This document shows, piece by piece, positions 8,421 to 17,154 of a DNA stretch of 59,967 nt. Source of the stretch: Aneurinibacillus aneurinilyticus ATCC 12856. Its GTDB lineage: Bacteria > Bacillota > Bacilli > Aneurinibacillales > Aneurinibacillaceae. A model generated the notes under the pieces. That model did not search any database and had not been told where the DNA came from. It saw nothing but the letters and a program-made list of their open reading frames with translations. Within the stretch, counting starts at the first letter, position 1. Every line of letters begins with the position of its first letter. The DNA is taken from positions 1 to 59,967 of the forward strand of contig NZ_KE952804.1 of the NCBI RefSeq assembly GCF_000466385.1, given 5' to 3'. The position numbers and the translations under genes were made by a program.

Positions 8421-9290
8421 ATGATACGTTACGAATATGGCGGAGATGAGTTTGTCTTTGTCGAATTAGCGGAAGAGATGAGCCTTGAGGCGAATTTCCG
8501 GGGAATGGCTATTACTCGAAAATTAAGAGAAAGACAACTTCCAGGCATTCTCGATATTTGCCCTTCGAATGCTTCCTACATGATACGGGTCGACCCTGAT
8601 CAATTGCATCCGGATGCGCTTATTGCAGAATTGAAAAATCTGGAGGAATCCGTTTCGTTAGATGATTTTGAAATTTCTGCCCGTTTGGTAGATGTACCCG
8701 TTTTATTTGAAGACCCATGGACGCATGAAGCGCTAATGCGTTTCCGGGAACGCCATCAGGACCCGAATTCTACCGATCTGGAGTACGCGGCTCGTATTAA
8801 TGGTTTCAAATCCAAAGGGGAATTAATCGAGGCGATTACCGGATTTCCCTACCTTGTATCCATGGTAGGGTTTGTCCCGGGCCTGCCCTGGTGCTATCAG
8901 ATGGTTCCGCGCGAGCAGCAGATCGAAGTGCCGAAATATGTTCGTCCACGTACCTTTACACCGGAGCGGGCATTTGGTTTTGGCGGAGCTTTTGCGGTTA
9001 TTTATCCGGTGCAAGGTGCAGGTGGGTATCAATTATTCGGTATAGCAGCCGCCCCGATATACGACAGGGAGCAGCGGTTGCCAGACTTTAAGGACGCCAT
9101 CACCTTTCCGAAGCAGGGGGATATTTTCCGCTATCGTGGTATTACGATGGATGAATATGAATCGATTCGTAAGCAGGTAGAGGACGGAACCTTCCGCTAT
9201 TTGACCAAGGAGATTACATTCACTCCTGATGAAGTGACCGAGAATCCGCAACGGTTCTCCGAAAACGTGTTGGGGAGGTTATATGAATGA
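8421..9290 (+). CDS. pxpB: PxpB/KipI-like carboxyltransferase subunit, copy 1
   Basis: Protein of about 290 residues of the allophanate hydrolase subunit 1 family (cyclophilin-like fold), with the conserved core MVGFVPGLPW near 150 and KYVRPRTFTPERAFGFGGAF after it. These proteins pair with PxpC to form the carboxyltransferase half of urea-carboxylase-like enzymes or, with PxpA, 5-oxoprolinase. Here no pxpA is present but biotin carrier and biotin carboxylase genes follow, which favours a biotin-dependent carboxylase. ATG 8421 is supported by AAAGAGGTGAAG upstream. It overlaps pxpC by ATGA. A second copy lies at 14086. Confidence 0.88.
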   Translation: MIRYEYGGDEFVFVELAEEMSLEANFRGMAITRKLRERQLPGILDICPSNASYMIRVDPDQLHPDALIAELKNLEESVSLDDFEISARLVDVPVLFEDPWTHEALMRFRERHQDPNSTDLEYAARINGFKSKGELIEAITGFPYLVSMVGFVPGLPWCYQMVPREQQIEVPKYVRPRTFTPERAFGFGGAFAVIYPVQGAGGYQLFGIAAAPIYDREQRLPDFKDAITFPKQGDIFRYRGITMDEYESIRKQVEDGTFRYLTKEITFTPDEVTENPQRFSENVLGRLYE

Positions 9291-10270
9291 TTCACGTACT
9301 TAACCCCGGGCTTCAGACCACGGTTCAGGATCAAGGCCGTATCGGCTATTATGAAATCGGTATGCCCCCCTCTGGAGCGATGGACAAATACTCCTATACA
9401 ATTGCCAATCTGCTTGTCGGTAACGATGAGAATGCAGCTGCATTGGAGATTACGTATATGGGTCCGACGCTTGAGTTTAGGGAGAATACAGTTATTGCCG
9501 TAACGGGCGGGGAGATTCCACCGAAAATCAATGGGAAACCGATACCCATGTGGGAGACTGTTTCCGTTGCGTCTGGCGATCAATTATCGTTTGATTTTGT
9601 CAAGCAGGGAGCACGGGTGTACCTTGCCGTTGCGGGTGGTGTGGATGTACCGGCCATTATGGAATCGCGTTCTACGTATACATTGTGTGGCATCGGCGGA
9701 TTTGAAGGCCGTGCATTGCAACAGGGGGATGAACTCCGGGTTGGCCCTGTGGCTCGTGAATCCGTCCGGGTTGGAACCCGTGTGCCGGATGCGTTGATTC
9801 CACAGTTCGCCAAATCGCATGAAATCAGGGTTGTTATCGGACTTTGCAGCTACCGTTTAACAGCGGAGAGTAAGCAAAGCTTCCTTTCCCAGGAGTGGAC
9901 AGTAACGCCGGAAGCAAACCGTGTCGGATACCGCTTTAAGGGGGAGCGCCTGGGTTTTGTGCCGCGCGAGCAACCGTTCGGAGCGGGGAGCAATCCATCG
10001 AATGTAGTGGATTTAGGCTATCCAATCGGTTCCATTCAGGTGCCAGACGGCGTGGAGCCGATCGCTCTCTTGAATGATGCAGTAACAGGAGGCGGCTATG
10101 CTACGATTGCTACGGTTATCAGCGCTGATTTGAACCGGATGGCGCAGATTAAAAGTAATGAAAAAGTGCGTTTTGTGTCCGTTACGCTGGAAGAAGCACT
10201 GCAGGCCAGAAGCGAAGTGAAAGATAGGATTGCGCATATCAAGCAAGCGATTGCAGAAAATGGGAGGTAA
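9287..10270 (+). CDS. pxpC: PxpC/KipA-like biotin-dependent carboxyltransferase subunit, copy 1
   Basis: 327 residues of the allophanate hydrolase subunit 2 family. It opens with the family motif NPGLQTTVQDQGRIGY and contains GMPPSGAMDKYSY near 25-37 and PFGAGSNPSNVVDLGYPIG near 230. With PxpB it forms the carboxyltransferase active site. The ATG overlaps the pxpB stop and has GGGGAGG before it. The biotin carrier gene starts six bases after its stop, so the four genes 8421-11922 look like one transcript. Confidence 0.9.
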   Translation: MIHVLNPGLQTTVQDQGRIGYYEIGMPPSGAMDKYSYTIANLLVGNDENAAALEITYMGPTLEFRENTVIAVTGGEIPPKINGKPIPMWETVSVASGDQLSFDFVKQGARVYLAVAGGVDVPAIMESRSTYTLCGIGGFEGRALQQGDELRVGPVARESVRVGTRVPDALIPQFAKSHEIRVVIGLCSYRLTAESKQSFLSQEWTVTPEANRVGYRFKGERLGFVPREQPFGAGSNPSNVVDLGYPIGSIQVPDGVEPIALLNDAVTGGGYATIATVISADLNRMAQIKSNEKVRFVSVTLEEALQARSEVKDRIAHIKQAIAENGR

Positions 10271-10275
10271 CAACT

Positions 10276-10518
10276 TTGTCAGAAAATAAATCAATTATTT
10301 CACCAGTTCCAGGTATATTTTATCGCAAGCCGTCTCCTGATAAAGAAGTATTCGTAAATGAAGGAGATAGCGTAAAAGCAGGCGATGTTATCGGTTTAAT
10401 CGAGGTTATGAAAAATTTCTATGAAATCAAAGCGGAGGCTGATGGAATAGTGGAGCGGTTCTGCGTGGAGAATGAAGACATCGTGGATGCGGGACAGGAA
10501 GTTGCCGTAATGAAATAA
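10276..10518 (+). CDS. accB: Biotin carboxyl carrier protein
   Basis: Compact 80-residue biotinyl domain. GLIEVMKNFYEIKAE places the biotinylated Lys at residue 46; the usual M after it (MKM) is N here. It lacks the long N-terminal region of fatty-acid AccB, so it is a carrier for a dedicated carboxylase rather than necessarily for acetyl-CoA carboxylase. Start TTG 10276 is set by GGGAGG eight bases upstream. It lies between the carboxyltransferase genes and the biotin carboxylase gene. Confidence 0.9.
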   Translation: MSENKSIISPVPGIFYRKPSPDKEVFVNEGDSVKAGDVIGLIEVMKNFYEIKAEADGIVERFCVENEDIVDAGQEVAVMK

Positions 10519-10529
10519 AAAAGATTCCT

Positions 10530-10559
10530 ACAGGGATTCAAGATCGCTTGAGTCCCTGT
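10530..10559 (+). other. Intercistronic hairpin before the biotin carboxylase gene
   Basis: Stem ACAGGGATTCAAG / CTTGAGTCCCTGT with a four-base loop and one G-U pair. The bases after it are TCTATC rather than a T-run, so processing or partial attenuation is more likely than full termination. Confidence 0.55.
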
Positions 10560-10581
10560 TCTATCTGGAGGTAGATAAAAT

Positions 10582-11922
10582 ATGAGTTACTTTGACAAAA
10601 TCCTAATTGCCAACAGGGGAGAAATTGCCCGGCGCATCATACGGACATGCAAGGATATAGGAATCCGTACCGTAGCTGTTTACTCGGAAGCGGATGTAGA
10701 TGCCCCTTTTGTGGAGGAGGCGGATGAAGCAGTTTGCATCGGTCCGGCGCAGGCGAAAAAAAGTTATCTGGATATCGAACGGGTCATCCAGGTTGCAAAG
10801 GAAACCGAGGTTCAGGCTATCCATCCAGGGTATGGTTTTCTTTCTGAGAATCCGGTGTTTGTTCGCCGTTGTGAAGAGGAGGGGATTGTGTTTATCGGGC
10901 CAGATGCACGGATCATCGAACTGATGGGAAGCAAAATCGAAGCGCGTCGCCAGATGCAATCCGCTGGCGTCCCGGTTGTTCCCGGCTTTGATGGTAAGCT
11001 TGCTTCCGTGGAAGAAGCGTTATCTATAGCTGAGAAGCTGGGCTATCCGCTTATGTTGAAAGCAAGTGCAGGGGGAGGCGGCATCGGAATGCAGTTGGTG
11101 CATACCCCGGACGAATTGAAAAAAGCGTTTGACTCCACCATGCAGCGGGCCGCTTCCTATTTTGGAGACGGAACCTTATTCCTGGAGAAGTGGATTTCGA
11201 ATCCACGTCATATCGAAGTGCAGGTAGCTTGTGATGCGCAGGGCAATGCGGTGCATTTGTTTGAGAGGGAATGCTCCGTGCAGCGGAGAAATCAGAAGGT
11301 TATCGAGGAAAGTCCGTCACCTTATCTTGATGAGCGCGCTCGTGCCGAGCTTTTGGAGACTGCCCTGCGAGGGGTAAAGCAGATTGGCTACGTTACTGTA
11401 GGAACGATGGAATTTATTTTTGATGATAAGAAGAATTTTTATTTTCTGGAGATGAATACCCGTTTGCAGGTGGAACACCCGGTAACGGAGGAGATTACGG
11501 GGCTGGATTTGGTAGAATGGCAAATTCGATTGGCGGCCGGAGAACCGTTGCCTTTGCAACAGGAGAACATTAGGAGAAACGGGCATGCGATTGAATGTAG
11601 ATTATATGCAGAGGATCCACAAACATTCTTTCCGTCCCCGGGAACGCTTACGAGATTGCATATACCAGAAACCGATGTACGTTTAGACTTTGCCGTTGTA
11701 GAGGGAAGCGTCGTTACACCGTTTTACGATCCGATGATCGGGAAAATCATCACACATGGACAGGATCGGGCGGATGCAATACGTAAAATGGAAAAGGTGC
11801 TCGAGGCATGCAAGGTAGAGGGAGTAAAAACAAATACATCCCTTCTTCAGAAGGTCATGCGGGATGAAGAGTTTAGGAAAGGCCAGTATACGACGCGATT
11901 CCTGGATAAGCTGCTTGTGTAA
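10582..11922 (+). CDS. accC: Biotin carboxylase subunit
   Basis: 446 residues, normal for biotin carboxylase. It starts FDKILIANRGEIARRI, has the ATP-grasp glycine loop KASAGGGGIGM near 160-170, HIEVQV near 210, ECSVQRRNQKVIEE near 230 and FLEMNTRLQVEHPVTE near 285, all catalytic or ATP-binding elements. It carboxylates biotin on the carrier using ATP and bicarbonate. GGAGGTAGATAAAAT precedes the ATG. It could in principle also serve acetyl-CoA carboxylase, but no accA/accD is present and the neighbours point to the PxpBC carboxyltransferase. Confidence 0.92.
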   Translation: MSYFDKILIANRGEIARRIIRTCKDIGIRTVAVYSEADVDAPFVEEADEAVCIGPAQAKKSYLDIERVIQVAKETEVQAIHPGYGFLSENPVFVRRCEEEGIVFIGPDARIIELMGSKIEARRQMQSAGVPVVPGFDGKLASVEEALSIAEKLGYPLMLKASAGGGGIGMQLVHTPDELKKAFDSTMQRAASYFGDGTLFLEKWISNPRHIEVQVACDAQGNAVHLFERECSVQRRNQKVIEESPSPYLDERARAELLETALRGVKQIGYVTVGTMEFIFDDKKNFYFLEMNTRLQVEHPVTEEITGLDLVEWQIRLAAGEPLPLQQENIRRNGHAIECRLYAEDPQTFFPSPGTLTRLHIPETDVRLDFAVVEGSVVTPFYDPMIGKIITHGQDRADAIRKMEKVLEACKVEGVKTNTSLLQKVMRDEEFRKGQYTTRFLDKLLV

Positions 11923-11923
11923 T

Positions 11924-11957
11924 TTTTCAATTATGAAAAGAATTTCAATTTAGAAAA
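11924..11957. promoter_or_regulatory. Third pair of palindromic sites, before the activator gene
   Basis: TTTTCAATTATGAAAA (11924-11939), identical to 41-56, and ATTTCAATTTAGAAAA (11942-11957). The second overlaps the -35 region of a possible sigma-A promoter whose -10 is TATACT (11967-11972), suggesting autoregulation of the activator gene. Confidence 0.6.
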
Positions 11958-12012
11958 ATAATTTGTTATACTTGGGGAAAGCGGAGCCCGTTGTTGGCAG
12001 GAGGTGTACTGC

Positions 12013-14067
12013 ATGATGATTTGGGAGCAAATTTTGCGCCCGATTTCGGCTATCATTGACAGACGAGCCGAGTTGCAGGACGTACTGCGCGAAATGCACG
12101 AACAAGGAACAGACATTGCTTTTGTTACGGAGAATGGAAACATCGTTGGGTACGTCCACACCGACTCCTTGTTGGAACAGCTTAGGGACATACCGGATTT
12201 GCAGCAGCCGATTCAGTACCGAAAGGACATCCTTAAAGTTCCCCATCTGCATCCGGTCGAATACTACCACAATATTTCGGTTGTGCTGGGAATGAATACG
12301 AATGGTGACATTACAGGTTACAGCACGGTTCGGCAGGCACGTTATCAGATGAACGAATTGCAGCTTACGCATATGAACGAGATACTGAATGGAGCCGGTG
12401 CAGGCGTAGTGAGAACAAATACCGACTTTGAAATTGAGTTCATCAATGAAACGGCAGAAAATATTCTGGGGCTATCCCGCTCTTTTCTCATAAACCGAAA
12501 TTATAAGAAGTTGTTGACCATAAATAAGGATATAAACAGGGTCATTCAGGGCGAGACGCTAATGAGCGTAAGCAGTTCGATTAACTTTAAACAGATTAGC
12601 GGAAATTTTTCCCCTTTACGGATCGATGGAAAAGTAACCGGTCTGGTGCATATTTTTTTTCTGCGAGAGACATTTGAGGAAGCTGTGCAGGAGCTGGAAT
12701 TTGTACGTAATTTGTATTCCGATTTACAAGCGGTATATGCCTCTTCCCATGAGCAAATTCTGGTGGTTAATCCTAACGGAGAGGTCATGCGGGTGGCCGG
12801 GACATTTTTAAAAGAGTTTTGGGAGATGAAGGGGCCTGAAGAAGTTATTGGCGGAAACATTTATGATTTTGAGAACAAAGGAATGTTCCGCCCAAACATC
12901 GTGGACCTATGCATAAAAAAGAAGAAAAAATTAACAATGATTCAGGATACGATCCGCGGACGTAAGGTCTGGTCGGTTGCAACGCCTGTGTATCATGAAG
13001 GGAAATTGGAGAAAGTCGTTGTCCTGTCGCGCGATATTACGGAAACAAGCCGTTTACGTGAAAAAACGGCACCAACGGCAAGCGAACAGGAAGCACTGGA
13101 GCAATCCATGCCTGTTTCCCATACAGATAAGCCGCTCATCTACCGTTCCCGTGTTGTAGAAGACCTGGTAGACGAGGTGAAGCGAGTAGCACGGGTTGAT
13201 TCTACTGTTTTATTTACTGGGGAATCAGGGGTAGGAAAAGAAGTGTTTGCTAGAGCCCTTCACGCAGCCAGTCGCCGTAGCGAGCAAGCGCTTATCCGGG
13301 TGAATTGTGGCGCTATACCAGAGAGCTTAATCGAGAGCGAATTGTTTGGTTATGAGAGAGGGGCTTTCACAGGTGCGGATCAAAAAGGTAAGCCGGGTCT
13401 GTTTGAGATGGCTCACCGTGGCTCTATTTTCTTGGATGAAATCGGTGAATTGTCGCCGAACGTGCAGGTTAAGCTGCTGAGGGTGCTTCAGGAGAAGGAG
13501 ATTGTTCGTGTAGGCGGTGTGCACACAATTCCGGTGGATGTTCGGGTTATTGCGGCTACGAATCAAAACTTGCAAGAGATGATAGAACGTGGAGAATTTC
13601 GCGAGGATTTATATTATCGACTTAATGTGATTCCAATCCGTATTCCACCGCTTCGGGAACGTATGGAGGATATTTTTTCCCTTTCTATTTATTTTCTTCA
13701 GCAATTTGCCCGTTCGTATCAGATAGAGAAAGGGTTTTCGCCGGAAGCGCTTGAGGTGTTGGAGAACTATGATTGGCCCGGTAATGTAAGGGAGTTGCAG
13801 AACATCGTAGAACGGCTGCTTGTCACAAGCCAGGGAGAATTTATTCAGCGTGAGGACGTATTGCGGGTGCTGTATGGCGAGACAGGAAGAAGGCGCAAGC
13901 AACCGATGGTGTTTGAGCTTATGCCGTTGAAGGAAGCGGTAGCCGAACTTGAAAGCCAGCTGATTGAACTTGGACTAAAAAAGTATGGGACAGCATTAAA
14001 AGTATCGGAAGCGCTCGGGGTTAGCCCGGCTACTATCAGCAGACGGATGAATAAGCGCTTGAGATAA
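12013..14067 (+). CDS. Sigma-54-dependent activator with CBS, PAS, AAA+ and Fis-type HTH domains
   Basis: About 684 residues. The first 105 resemble a CBS-domain pair; two PAS-like domains follow (about 115-225 and 230-345). The AAA+ domain has Walker A GESGVGKE near 402, the sigma-54 contact loop GAFTGA near 450 and FLDEIGEL (Walker B) near 480. The C terminus is a helix-turn-helix, ALKVSEALGVSPATISRRM. It likely activates the two sigma-54 promoters at 128 and 8347 by binding the TTTTCA-N4-TGAAAA sites. The effector is unknown; PAS or CBS binding of a substrate or nucleotide is possible. ATG 12013 follows GGAGGTG; an in-frame GTG at 12004 lies inside that Shine-Dalgarno. Confidence 0.93.
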   Translation: MMIWEQILRPISAIIDRRAELQDVLREMHEQGTDIAFVTENGNIVGYVHTDSLLEQLRDIPDLQQPIQYRKDILKVPHLHPVEYYHNISVVLGMNTNGDITGYSTVRQARYQMNELQLTHMNEILNGAGAGVVRTNTDFEIEFINETAENILGLSRSFLINRNYKKLLTINKDINRVIQGETLMSVSSSINFKQISGNFSPLRIDGKVTGLVHIFFLRETFEEAVQELEFVRNLYSDLQAVYASSHEQILVVNPNGEVMRVAGTFLKEFWEMKGPEEVIGGNIYDFENKGMFRPNIVDLCIKKKKKLTMIQDTIRGRKVWSVATPVYHEGKLEKVVVLSRDITETSRLREKTAPTASEQEALEQSMPVSHTDKPLIYRSRVVEDLVDEVKRVARVDSTVLFTGESGVGKEVFARALHAASRRSEQALIRVNCGAIPESLIESELFGYERGAFTGADQKGKPGLFEMAHRGSIFLDEIGELSPNVQVKLLRVLQEKEIVRVGGVHTIPVDVRVIAATNQNLQEMIERGEFREDLYYRLNVIPIRIPPLRERMEDIFSLSIYFLQQFARSYQIEKGFSPEALEVLENYDWPGNVRELQNIVERLLVTSQGEFIQREDVLRVLYGETGRRRKQPMVFELMPLKEAVAELESQLIELGLKKYGTALKVSEALGVSPATISRRMNKRLR

Positions 14068-14085
14068 AGGGAAGGGGGAGATCCC

Positions 14086-14970
14086 TTGTTTACGTTGCCG
14101 GAAACAAGGTTTGATTTTGGGGGAGATGAATATATTTACGCGGAAATCTCACGTGATATGAGCGCGGAGAGCAATTTTAAGGCGCTAGCAATCGTAAACG
14201 AACTGAGAGAACGCAACATTCCGGGAATTGTTGACATTGTTCCGTCTAATGCCTCCTATCTCGTCCGGTATAATCCCGAGATTCTTTCCCCCCGAGATTT
14301 ACTGGATTATTTGAAGGAAATTGATATTACAAAAAGTGATCCGGCACAATTAAATCTGTCCATTCGTATGGTGGAAATTCCTACATGGTATGATGATCCG
14401 ATTTCGCGTCAATATTCGGAGCGGTTTAAAAATAGGCATCAGGAACCGGGCCTGTCCAATTTTGAATTTGCGATGAAAGCAAATGGCTTTACGGATAAAG
14501 AAGCGTTTATTGAAGCGCATTCCAGGATGCCCAACTTGATTACGATGGTAGGTTTTTTGCCTGGAACAGCCTGGGGATTTCCGCTAGGTCTTGCCCCCGG
14601 AGAGATTATCCAGACGCCTAAGTATTTAAGTCCGAGAACGCATACACCAAGACAGGGGGTAGGCATCGGAGGAGCATTTACTGTTGTCTATCCGGTGAAT
14701 GGGACGGGAAGCTACCAGTTAATTGGTATGTCAGCGGTTCCTGTCTATGACGCAGACAAGCGGCTCATTGATTTGGAGGATGCGTATTTTTTGGCACGGC
14801 CCGGGGATTTGTGGAAGCATCGGCCGATTGATGAACAGGAATATAATCGGATTGTTGCGGAGGTGGAGCAGGGAACCTACCGCTATCATATGAAGCAAAT
14901 TGATTTTTCTCCGCAGGAATATGTAATGAAAGGAAAGGCATATATTCAGGAGTTGATGGAGGGATTCTGA
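14086..14970 (+). CDS. pxpB: PxpB/KipI-like carboxyltransferase subunit, copy 2
   Basis: 294 residues, clearly paralogous to the product at 8421: both carry FDFGGDEY- or YGGDEF-type starts, REHNIPGIVDI-like strands and MVGFLPGTAWGF in place of MVGFVPGLPW. Start TTG 14086 is set by GGGGGAG six bases upstream, 19 bp after the activator gene, with no promoter visible between. It is therefore probably cotranscribed with the activator rather than with the biotin genes. It may form a second carboxyltransferase sharing the same carrier, or act as a regulatory partner, as KipI does toward the kinase KinA in Bacillus subtilis. Confidence 0.86.
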   Translation: MFTLPETRFDFGGDEYIYAEISRDMSAESNFKALAIVNELRERNIPGIVDIVPSNASYLVRYNPEILSPRDLLDYLKEIDITKSDPAQLNLSIRMVEIPTWYDDPISRQYSERFKNRHQEPGLSNFEFAMKANGFTDKEAFIEAHSRMPNLITMVGFLPGTAWGFPLGLAPGEIIQTPKYLSPRTHTPRQGVGIGGAFTVVYPVNGTGSYQLIGMSAVPVYDADKRLIDLEDAYFLARPGDLWKHRPIDEQEYNRIVAEVEQGTYRYHMKQIDFSPQEYVMKGKAYIQELMEGF

Positions 14971-15954
14971 ATGCTGCGAATCAGAGAGGGCGGGTTATGG
15001 ACAACCGTACAAGATATGGGACGTCAAGGATATTATCATCTGGGGCTTCCTCCTTCCGGCGCAGCAGATAAGTATTCCTTTATCATTGGAAATCTGTTGC
15101 TTGGCAATCCGGTTGAATGTGCCGGACTAGAGATGACGCTGCTCGGTCCTGTCATCGAATTTGGAAAAAAAACGAGTATAGCCCTAACGGGTGCATCGGT
15201 ACAAGCGTTTATTAACAATCGGCCTCTTCCGATGTGGGAAGTGGTTGCAGTCGATGAAGGGGATGTTCTTTCCTTTCGATTTTGCAAAAAAGGAGTCAAA
15301 AGCTATCTTTGTGTTTCCGGCGGCATTCAAGTGCCGGAAGTGCTGGGAAGCCGTTCCACATATGTGCTAAGCAGGCTGGGCGGGCATGAAGGACGCAAGC
15401 TGGGTGTCGGAGATGAACTGATGATTGGCGAACCGCTTCCTGGGGCGTTTAAGCAAATTGGAAAGCGTGTGCCTGTCGAATTTATTCCCGAATGGAACGA
15501 TGCTAAAAATTTGCGCGTTGTTATGGGGATATCAGGAAACCGGATAAGCGATGAAGGCATTAAGACGTTTCTTGATTCAGAATGGATCGTATCGGCAGAG
15601 TCGGATCGGGTGGCATACCGCTATATGGGTTCATCTATTTCCTTTGAAGAACATGCTCCTCCGTTCGGCGCAGGCAGCAGTTCCTCGAATGTAGTTGATT
15701 TCGCGTACCCTATCGGGGCCCTTATGGTCCCGAATGAAGGAGAGGTTATCGTACTGCTTAATGATGCTACTTCCGGCGGCGGGTTCGTTACAATCGGGAC
15801 GGTTATCAGCCCGGACCTGGATCTGATTGCCCAGTCCAGACCAATGACGCGCTGCCGTTTTCTGACCATTACAGTAGATCAGGCGATACAGGCACGAATG
15901 GAGCGAAAGAAGCAATTGATGAGATTGGATGAAATACTTAAAGAACAGGGATAG
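14971..15954 (+). CDS. pxpC: PxpC/KipA-like biotin-dependent carboxyltransferase subunit, copy 2
   Basis: 327 residues, the same length as the copy at 9287, with LWTTVQDMGRQGYYHLGLPPSG at the start split over the family motif, GSRSTYVLSRLGG near 130 and PFGAGSSSSNVVDFAYPIG near 230. Its ATG directly follows the pxpB stop, with GGAGGGA upstream. The pair ends the region and is closed by the terminator at 16018. Retention of all conserved stretches argues that both copies are functional. Confidence 0.88.
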   Translation: MLRIREGGLWTTVQDMGRQGYYHLGLPPSGAADKYSFIIGNLLLGNPVECAGLEMTLLGPVIEFGKKTSIALTGASVQAFINNRPLPMWEVVAVDEGDVLSFRFCKKGVKSYLCVSGGIQVPEVLGSRSTYVLSRLGGHEGRKLGVGDELMIGEPLPGAFKQIGKRVPVEFIPEWNDAKNLRVVMGISGNRISDEGIKTFLDSEWIVSAESDRVAYRYMGSSISFEEHAPPFGAGSSSSNVVDFAYPIGALMVPNEGEVIVLLNDATSGGGFVTIGTVISPDLDLIAQSRPMTRCRFLTITVDQAIQARMERKKQLMRLDEILKEQG

Positions 15955-16017
15955 AAGGAAGTCACACATCAGCGATGAGCAAACGATGCAGGACATGTTC
16001 CTGTGTGCGATTGATAT

Positions 16018-16060
16018 AAATCCGGAAAACTGCTGCGTGTGGCGGTTTCCCGGATTTTTT
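16018..16060 (+). terminator. Terminator after the second pxpC
   Basis: Imperfect hairpin AAATCCGGAAAACTGC / GCGGTTTCCCGGATTT followed by TTTTTT. It separates the converging pxpC and coaA genes. Confidence 0.75.
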
Positions 16061-16071
16061 GTAGGTTCTTT

Positions 16072-17034
16072 TTATATTTTTCGAAGCTGGATTTTTTCAA
16101 CCGAATGATCAGATGCTTTCTCCAAAATGAGAGTAGCTCTGTATTTGGTCGGTAGAATGTTTTCCCGCAGATTCATACCGTTAATATCTTTCCATATCCC
16201 CCTGGCGAATTGTAGGGCTTCCTCCTTGGATAAAGAGGCGTATCGATGAAAATAAGAGGCTGGATTTTGGAATGCTGTCTCTCGCAAGATTTCGAATCGT
16301 TGTAAATACCAGCTTAGCAAGTCCTGTTCACTGGCATCAACATAAACAGAGAAATCGAGAAAATCCGAGACGAAGATTTGAGGGCCGGAGGTTTCATCGG
16401 TCTGCTTCCCTGTTTGCAAAATGTTAATTCCCTCGACAATAAGAATATCCGGCTGTTGGATGGTTTGGCATACATCTGGCAGGATATCGTAAGCCAGATG
16501 GGAATACAGCGGGACCTCTACATTCGGATTTCCCGACTTTACATTGTATAAGAACTTCATCAGGCGTCGTATATTATAACTCTCAGGAAAGCCCTTTCGC
16601 TGCAGCAGACCCTTGCTCTCCAATACGTGGTTAGGATAAAGAAAACCATCCGTCGTCACCAATTCTACTTTTGGATGGTTATCCCACCGTGATAGAAGAG
16701 CCTGAATGATGCGTGAAGTTGTGCTTTTTCCTACGGCAACACTGCCGGCAACCCCAATAATATACGGGACTTTTTTCTCCTGTTTGTTTAAGAATACGTT
16801 AGTTGTTTGATGTAGTTTTTGTGATGCTGTCGCATACAAGTTCAGCAGACGGGAAAGCGGAAGATAAATTGTGTTTACCTCTTCGATAGAAAGCCGCTCA
16901 TTAATTCCTTGAAGGTTTTTAATTTCTGCTTCCGTAAGGGGAAGAGGGGCATCATCCCGCAGGTGTGCCCATTCTTCCCGCGTAAACGAAAGGTAAGGTG
17001 AAAACGCGGAAAGCGGCGGAATTGTGTTATTCAT
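16072..17034 (-). CDS. coaA: Type I pantothenate kinase
   Basis: About 320 residues, normal for the bacterial type I enzyme that phosphorylates pantothenate, the first step of coenzyme A synthesis. Walker [16 protein letters not shown] near 96, TTDGFLYPN near 130, KGFPESYN near 150 and [10 protein letters not shown] near 205 are family hallmarks. The start MNNTIPPLS is set by AAGGAG six bases before it; two in-frame ATGs further upstream lack a Shine-Dalgarno. It is a single gene between two terminators. Confidence 0.95.
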   Translation of the reverse strand: MNNTIPPLSAFSPYLSFTREEWAHLRDDAPLPLTEAEIKNLQGINERLSIEEVNTIYLPLSRLLNLYATASQKLHQTTNVFLNKQEKKVPYIIGVAGSVAVGKSTTSRIIQALLSRWDNHPKVELVTTDGFLYPNHVLESKGLLQRKGFPESYNIRRLMKFLYNVKSGNPNVEVPLYSHLAYDILPDVCQTIQQPDILIVEGINILQTGKQTDETSGPQIFVSDFLDFSVYVDASEQDLLSWYLQRFEILRETAFQNPASYFHRYASLSKEEALQFARGIWKDINGMNLRENILPTKYRATLILEKASDHSVEKIQLRKI

Positions 17035-17097
17035 GAGAGTCTCCTTCATCAAATTTCCATAAATACTTTTCTATATCTATAATAAATTTTACATTCA

Positions 17098-17139
17098 GTT
17101 AAAAAAATCCTGCACCGAATCGGTACAGGATTTTTTTAA
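17098..17139. terminator. Bidirectional terminator between the oxidoreductase and coaA
   Basis: Inverted repeat AAAAAAATCCTG-ACCGA / TCGGT-CAGGATTTTTTT with A-run and T-run on the two sides. On the minus strand it ends the transcript of the oxidoreductase at 17155. Confidence 0.8.
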
Positions 17140-17154
17140 CTGGATTGAATCGTG

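Noticed and set aside
11971-11990. TTGG-N10-GC spacing before the activator gene, possible third sigma-54 promoter
   Set aside because: The -12 half reads GAGCCC rather than TTGCA; the sigma-A-like TATACT nearby is more plausible.
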